Shown piece after piece: positions 58,610 through 64,000 of a stretch of 64,000 nt of DNA (position 1 is the stretch's first letter; each line of letters opens with the position of its first letter). The stretch is from contig JAQFVV010006215.1 in NCBI GenBank assembly GCA_028023455.1, forward strand, positions 5,687,230 to 5,751,229. The letters are read 5' to 3'. A program made the position numbers and the translations under genes. The notes under the pieces were generated by a model, which saw nothing but the letters and a program-made list of their open reading frames with translations, was not told the origin of the DNA and ran no database searches. The DNA is from Epiperipatus broadwayi. Lineage: Eukaryota > Onychophora > Udeonychophora > Euonychophora > Peripatidae.

Positions 58610-58862
58610 CTTAGTAGCAGTAGCAAACTCTCCATACAGTAGTGCCACCAAGTGCAAGCTTTAGAAAATCAATGGATGAAATTAGTCTGGGAATAGTAGG
58701 CACTAGATAGGGATTTTATACACAAACCTTTTTGCATCCATTGAATACTAAGTTTTTCACTTGGTGGCACTACTGTATGGAGAGTTTGCTATTGTTATTA
58801 ATAGCCTGTGTAAGCATATGAAATGGTGATCACAAGATGTTTTGATGGTTTTATGTATATTC
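58610..58862. repeat. Family Y inverted fragment (Y-g)
   Basis: Left half AAACTCTCCATACAGTAGTG and CAATGGATG; a flip near 58682; right half ATTAGTCTGGGAATAG, CTAGATAGGGATTTTA, GTGGCACTACTGTATGGAGA and an end like GTGATCACAAGATGTTTTG. Only the 3' half of the ribozyme (AGTCTGGGAATA) remains. It is again an inverted pair of unequal arms. Confidence 0.75.
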
Positions 58863-59036
58863 CTTAGCATCATTTTTATTTTAAATGCTTCCCATTTTCA
58901 ACCAGCAATAGTAATGTTTCTTTTCATATTATTATGAAGTAGCTTTACAATGTGAGCTAACTTTTCTGGACAACTTGTTAGTTTTAATCATCTATATTAT
59001 ATTTTTATTGATTCATAAAAACTTTAATCTCTAGAC

Positions 59037-59246
59037 ATGCATTCTGAAATAAATGTGAAGATGTTTAAAACCAAAGAAATTCAAGGAATAACTCCTTTTG
59101 ACTTTTATGAGTTATTACCATTATTTAATTTAAAAGATGTAGACCCTGAAGATAATTTGAAGTCGGAAAACATTTTTATATCACACATTAATTCAAAACT
59201 TTATTTAACTAATAAAAAAAACTGGAATTTTCTGGATTGGGAATAG
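59037..59246 (+). CDS. Possible orphan exon or small ORF, unrecognised
   Basis: A 69-codon frame with balanced composition, unlike the A/T-run frames around it: TPFDFYELLPLFNLKDVDPE, then NLKSENIFISHI and NWNFLDWE before TAG. An acceptor-like AATCTCTAG ends at about 59033, and the frame is open from there (ACATGCATTCTG). It could be a terminal exon of an unknown gene, a processed fragment or chance. I recognise no family, and it is not the expected galactokinase terminus. Confidence 0.25.
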   Translation: MHSEINVKMFKTKEIQGITPFDFYELLPLFNLKDVDPEDNLKSENIFISHINSKLYLTNKKNWNFLDWE

Positions 59247-59410
59247 ATACTATCATTGTTATTTAATGCTGATATTAGATTAATATTAATTTAAATTCAC
59301 AAAAATGCTTTTATATATATGATTTTTCATACATTTTAAATAATTACATTTTTTAATGCTGAATAAAATAAACTACATCAATTAAAAATACTATCCATAA
59401 GCCTCTAGAG

Positions 59411-62001
59411 CAGTGTTTCTCAACCTTTTTTGTGCTGTGCCCCACCAAAGTCTTTCTAAAATTCTTATGCCCCCCCCCCCCGACATACTCATAATTTTTA
59501 ATATTCAAAAATTGAAATGTTCACTAAAAAAACTTGAATGATAGGTTTTAGGATGAAATAACTAGGAAATTATTGAGCAAACACAGTAAGTAAATTTTCA
59601 AAACATATAATGGAGAACTGAACTTCAAGTATAAAATAATTTTAATAAAAGATTTTTCTATATTATTTTAATTATTAGTAATTATTTATTATTTAAATTT
59701 AGTGAGATCTTTGTGCTTGATGCTTGCTGGAAAGAGATTTTATGTCAGGTTCCAATTTAGTTAACTTCAATCTCAAATCTCCCCATTTTTTTTATATCCA
59801 GCCTATTTTTTTTTTTTTTTTAGCAGCAAATCATTTATGGCACTAAATCTGCATTCAGCTAAATATGAAGATGGAAATGGTAGTAATAGTTCTCTTGCAC
59901 ATTTGGTTGCATTTGGATATTTGATTTCAGTTTCCTCACAAAGCCATGCCATCACTCCTTTTATATCAAATAAAGTTTTAAATGACTCACCATTTTGCAT
60001 TTCTGCGAGTTCTTCTTGATACTGCTTATTTGAAATGTCAGACAAATCCACTAACATTGGCTGCGTCATCCAAGTTGGAAAATCAATTTGTTTCAAATCT
60101 GAAAATCTTTCTTTTAAATCAGCTGATAAAATTTTCAGATGATCGACAATAACAGTCACTTCACATTTTTGGAGCCAATGAAACTTTTCAAAATTTTTGT
60201 TATAAATATATGTTTGACATAATTCAATAAAGGTAATAAAACCAAATATCTTCGCTTTTGCATCGACAAGAGTTTTATTTGTTCCTTGAAGTTGTTTATT
60301 TAATATATTTAGTGTTTCAAAGATATCAGCTAAATAACTCACAAATGCCTTACCATCAATCGTTAACAGATTTTTCATTTCAGGTTTGTCACTTAAAAAA
60401 ATCACTAAGAGTATCAAATAGTTCCATAAATCTTTTCAAGCAGTTCCCTTTCAAGAGCCATCTTCTTCAGTGTGAAGTATAAGTTTCACATGATCTTCAT
60501 TTTGTTCTTCACAAAATAACTTAAAGAGACGTTCACATTTGGCACTAGCTTTAATAACATTGATACACTTTATGACTAAATTTAGCACTTCATTTAGAAC
60601 AGGAGAAATGTTTTTAGCTACCAGGTTTTCCCTGTGAATAACACAATGTACAAGAAGCATTTCTGGATTCTCATCTTTCATCAATTTTAAGCAACTATTT
60701 TTCTTCCCCATCATATTAGGAGCACCATCTGCAGCACAAGATGTTATATTTTTCATTGGTATATTATTGACATCTAAGTAATTTTTTAGCTTAATATATA
60801 TATTTTTAGAGGTAGTGGTGCTTTCTCATGATTTACAGAACAACATTTCTTCAGCAAAATTACCTTTATCAATATATCTTATGTAAGTTATAAATACGGC
60901 CTCACTGCCTCTCAAAGTTGATTCATCCATTTGCATTGAGAATTTTCATGTTTTCAGCTTTTCAACAAATTGTATTTCAATATCCTCACTCATTTCATCT
61001 ATTCTTCTAACAGTATTGTTACTCAGTGGCATAGCTTTCACATTTTTATCATCTTTTTCCAGAACTGTTTTAAGAAATGCTGATATTGATGGTTTGATTA
61101 AATTTTCTCGTATAGTATGACTTTTCCCAGATTTAGCGATTAGCCATGAAATTTGATAGCTAGCCTCAAGAGTACGATTGACAGTTGCATTATGAGCAGT
61201 AAATAGAGACTTTACTGTTACTCTTTTTTCAAAGTTTTTCTTTAAAGTTTGAAAGTAATTCAAATCTGAATTAATATAAGCATTATGTTTTGCTTTCAAA
61301 TGTGCTTCAAGACGACCTCATTTCATTGATTTGTTAGTCAAGCATTGTTGGCATAAAAGACAAAAGTGACTGTTCATCGTTGACAGCGGGTATGAAACCA
61401 AATTTTAAATATTCCTCTGAATACTGACAAGTTTTTTTCTTGCTTTCTCCACTCATTTCACTATGGGCTGAAAAAAATAAATATATAATTAATTAAAAAC
61501 TAAAAAAAATAATATGAATTGGAGCAAACATAGACTAAAATTGCATATGTAAATATGTATGACACATTTACTTCACTGCAAAAAACATACTTTTTCATTT
61601 GACAAGTTTTTCTAAAAAATGATGCTTCTAAAACTGAAATTAATAAAAATTACCAATTAAATTTACATATCACTTGTATTTATACAATGTATATATGTTT
61701 TAAAACAACGAGACTTTTACAACAATTTAACGTGCGCTTATTTCAAATTACCACCAATGGTAAATGCTGAGCATTACTGCGAAACATTGCTAAAGTGCGA
61801 TCCCAGCATAACCAGTAGTTCAATTTAGTGTCTAACAATGAAATCATGGCTATAAACATGATGGACAGAAGTTACTTATACTGGACGTTTACACAGCTCT
61901 AGTAGCGACAGAGAGTTGCCATACAGATAACTTAAACTCTGGACGAGTCCATTTTCAAATTGCCCCCTTGTGGGGCATAGGCCCCACATTGGGAAACACT
62001 G
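59411..62001 (-). mobile_element. hAT DNA transposon with complete ends
   Basis: Terminal inverted repeats CAGTGTTTCTCAACC (left) and CAGTGTTTCCCAATG (right, read inward) match the hAT consensus, and the flanking 8 bp CTCTAGAG (59403-59410 and 62002-62009) is a perfect target-site duplication of hAT length. Length is 2591 bp. GC-rich CCCC stretches lie just inside both ends (GTGCCCCACC, and GGGGCATAGGCCCC at the right). It encodes a ZBED/SCAND3-like transposase on the minus strand, now broken. Confidence 0.93.
59803..61462 (-). pseudogene. hAT (ZBED5/SCAND3-like) transposase, broken by stops and frameshifts
   Basis: From the N-terminus: MSGESKKKTCQYSEEYLKFG, a BED-type zinc finger CLLCQQC...HLKAKH (61380-61290) interrupted by one frameshift and one TGA, then NRTLEASYQISWLIAKSGKS and NNTVRRIDEMSEDIE. 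The catalytic region has QMDESTLRGSEA (first Asp, about 60930), ITSCAADGAPNMMGK (second Asp block), and LLVHCVIHRENLVAK. The C-terminal dimerisation part has FVSYLADIFETLNILN and FPSSYLAECRFSAINDLL, characteristic of this family. Breaks fall near 61370, 61320, 60945, 60830 and 60430. It is clearly recognisable, so decay is recent. Confidence 0.92.
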
Positions 62002-62009
62002 CTCTAGAG

Positions 62010-62355
62010 AATAAAAATATTTAAAAAAATTTGGGGGGAGGGCATTTTGATGCTAGTATTAAATATTGGAAATTCTTATTATTTAAAATTATATTTAAAA
62101 CATTTTTACTCTTCATAAATATTTAATTATTTTTTTTAAAAACTGAGTATAGAGACTTAGCTATTTGTAAACCTGCAACAATTAAAAATATTGCATAGAG
62201 TTTAGTGCCTCTTGAATACGAAACTCAACACATAATTAAATAATTTTAATATAATTCTCCATTTCTAAATAATTCATTTACAATATTTTAAAATGAAAAT
62301 AAAATCCAATTTATTTTGATTATATTGAAAACGAATGTATATGTTTGTATTTTAT
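62010..62355. other. AT-rich intron or intergenic sequence
   Basis: No supported feature. Confidence 0.4.
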
Positions 62356-62394
62356 ATATAAAGCTTGCAAAATAAGCTCTTAACAAGATTTGCA

Positions 62395-62451
62395 GAATAT
62401 CCCCAGACCAGTTTCTGCTACTGGCATCGTCAGTTATGTGCCAGGATATTC
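62395..62451 (-). ncRNA. Hammerhead ribozyme, family Z unit 1
   Basis: Core CTGACGA (TCGTCAG at 62427-62433), stem II TGC/GCA around CAGTA, GAAA, stem III AC/GT with a two-base loop and GTC (GAC at 62406-62408) are all intact. The inner stem I is broken (ACATAA instead of ACCTCA opposite TGGGG), but an outer helix GAATATCC/GGATATTC remains perfect. Confidence 0.75.
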
Positions 62452-62742
62452 AAGCATTAGATTAAAAATACCAGAACAAGCCCAGCACTTTATCTAATGT
62501 AGAAAATCTAAAATTTTCAGACATCCATATGTCTTCCAATCCAGCTATCTAACTTAAATAGCCATATGGGATTGAACTAAGTTCAGATACACCATATATT
62601 AATAGCTTTATCAATATAAAATCACCAAAGCCTTAATAACAAAAAATAAAATTACAAAAAAATCAAGTCAGATGTAACATGACCTAATTTAATAAGCTTG
62701 TATATACAAATGTTATATATAAAGCTCTTAACAAGTTTTGCA

Positions 62743-62799
62743 GAATATCCCCATACTGGTTTCTGCTACTGGCATTGTCAGTGAGGTGCCAGGATATTC
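62743..62799 (-). ncRNA. Hammerhead ribozyme, family Z unit 2
   Basis: Here stem I is intact (CCTCA/TGGGG plus the outer GAATATCC/GGATATTC helix), but the core reads CTGACAA, with the essential G8 position changed to A, and the triplet is GTA. Probably inactive. A third, inverted partial copy at 63000-63032 has only the 3' half. Confidence 0.72.
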
Positions 62800-63124
62800 A
62801 AGCATTAGATTAAAAATACCAGGACAAGCCCAGCATTTTATCTAATGTTTAATTATTAAGTACAAAATCTGAAATTTTCAGACATTCATATATCTTCCAA
62901 TCTAGCTATCTAATTTAAATAGCCATATGGGACTGAACCAAATTCAGATATACCATATATTAATAACTTTAGCAATATGAAATCACCAACACCAATAACG
63001 AAAACTGGTCTGGGATTCTGGATATTCTGCAAAGCTTGTTAAGAGCTTATTTGCGAGCTCTATATATAACATTTGTAAATACAAGCTTATTAAATTAGGT
63101 CATGTGACATCTGACTTGATTTAT

Positions 63125-64000
63125 TTGTATTTATATACATGAAGGTTTTTGTTTGAATAGTTTTAAGAAAACTCAAATATTTTCAGTCTACCTTTCCTCA
63201 TTTGATACACACCATACATGATACTGGTATAATAAGTGCTCTATGCTTATTCATTTCAGTTAAACTGTACTGAAAATATTACCAATAAATCGAATAATTT
63301 CTGGAAATGTTAAAAAAATTAACATAAAATTTCAGGTCTGCTTTTATAAAAAATACTAAGTTATTTTTTTTTTTTTTTACCAATTTAATGCCTACTTTAA
63401 TAAAATTAATATTAAATTACATATTTCTTATTTTTTTAAAACAAAAAAATAAAATCATCATAAAATTTGATGTTAATTATAAAAAAAGTTATGAAATTTA
63501 ATGAACAAGTAGTGTAATACGAAGTTGAGTTTAAGTAAACAACAATAAAAATGATGTTAATGTAGTACAAGAGTCCTTTTTTATTATTGAAAGATTCTAA
63601 CAAAAAAGAAGAGTAAAGCAAATCTTTTTTATTGACTGATGATAAGTAGTCTTAAAGAAAGAATAGAAATAAATATATTCTGTGACATTTCCCAGCATAA
63701 GTGATACAAATGAAACTGATAATTCAAGGGATGTGCCTTTCATCTTCAGAATATTGATTTCAATTCAGGAATGTCCTGCTGTGAACTCTGGTCAATGGAT
63801 CAACAACATGCAGTTGATGATCGTATGTTGGATTTCCGAGCATTAAGGTTGGCATAGGGCAGACATTTGTCAGTATGAATCAGTGATTCAGGCATGCATA
63901 TTTTTTCCATTGAAAGGAAGTGAAATCGTTTTGTCTTGATGTGGGACATAGAAGTATTGCCAATTGGACTCTTGTTTTTATTTGTTAGTAAAAAGACAAG
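63125..64000. other. AT-rich sequence at the window end
   Basis: No supported feature. I looked for the last galactokinase exon here and did not find it. Confidence 0.4.

Larger units (their letters stand above)
62359..63124. mobile_element. Family Z hammerhead element, tandem-plus-inverted
   Basis: Two tandem units (ribozyme landmarks 348 bp apart) are followed by an inverted partial unit starting near 62998. Near-identical flanks TTTGTATTTTATATA (62344) and TTTGTATTTATATA (63117) suggest a 14-15 bp target-site duplication. The unit has AGCTCTTAACAAG, AATATCCCC, CAAGCATTAGATTAAAAATA, CAATCCAGCTATCTAA and ATATGGGATTGAAC. Its body is visibly related to family X (TTTCAGACATCCATATGTCT against TTTCAGATACCTACATGTCT). 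No coding. Confidence 0.82.

Noticed and set aside
60258-60482. Plus-strand frames across the hAT transposase
   Set aside because: Shadows of the minus-strand transposase.
63436-64000. Last galactokinase exon
   Set aside because: I searched for a conserved FY-containing terminus with a suitable acceptor and found none.

Overview
This is eukaryotic DNA from an AT-rich animal genome with very large introns. Three spliced exons of a GALK1-type galactokinase lie on the + strand (27619-27800, 50610-50760, 57154-57316). Their reading phases match across the 22.8 kb and 6.4 kb gaps, so almost everything else here is intron. Penelope-like elements (PLEs) with GIY-YIG domains, hAT transposons, RTE-like LINE fragments and tRNA-derived SINEs fit an invertebrate metazoan. 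I cannot name the species.

Layout. 1-5.4 kb: noncoding, with one decayed ribozyme-bearing repeat. 5.46-15.17 kb: a 9.7 kb inverted repeat with a LINE relic and a solo LTR in its loop. 15.2-19.4 kb: a hairpin MITE and three short SINEs. 19.45-24.93 kb: a second inverted repeat (5.5 kb) whose centre holds a tRNA-Lys-type primer-binding motif. 25.3-27.1 kb: a small repeat and the 3' end of a PLE with a hammerhead ribozyme. 27.6 kb: first galactokinase exon. 29.3-33.0 kb: a young hammerhead-bearing repeat and a palindromic PLE split by a MITE. 34.1-42.3 kb: a nest four elements deep (PLE, then hammerhead repeat, then LTR element, then palindromic PLE). 42.7-49.4 kb: another palindromic PLE, more hammerhead repeats and a SINE with clear target-site duplications. 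50.6 and 57.15 kb: the other two exons, with LINE debris and one hammerhead repeat between them. 58.6-63.1 kb: another small repeat, a complete-ended hAT element and a tandem-plus-inverted hammerhead repeat.

The most interesting system is a set of three related small noncoding families, called X (unit about 420 bp), Y (about 454 bp) and Z (about 348 bp) here. Each carries a hammerhead self-cleaving ribozyme with the CUGANGA and GAAA cores, an NUH cleavage triplet and complementary stem I strands. Clear copies are built as a unit-length-plus tandem followed by an inverted partial copy and are flanked by 11-15 bp target-site duplications. The window's PLEs share the inverted architecture, and PLE-C and PLE-D carry hammerheads in their 3' regions. 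In PLE-D a tRNA-like A-box/B-box module sits directly upstream of the ribozyme. I infer that X, Y and Z are retrozyme-like satellites of PLEs. Hammerheads in PLEs and retrozymes are known in animals. The Pol III-like module beside the ribozyme, the shared tandem-plus-inverted form, and young inverted ribozymes within one host intron are the parts worth checking.
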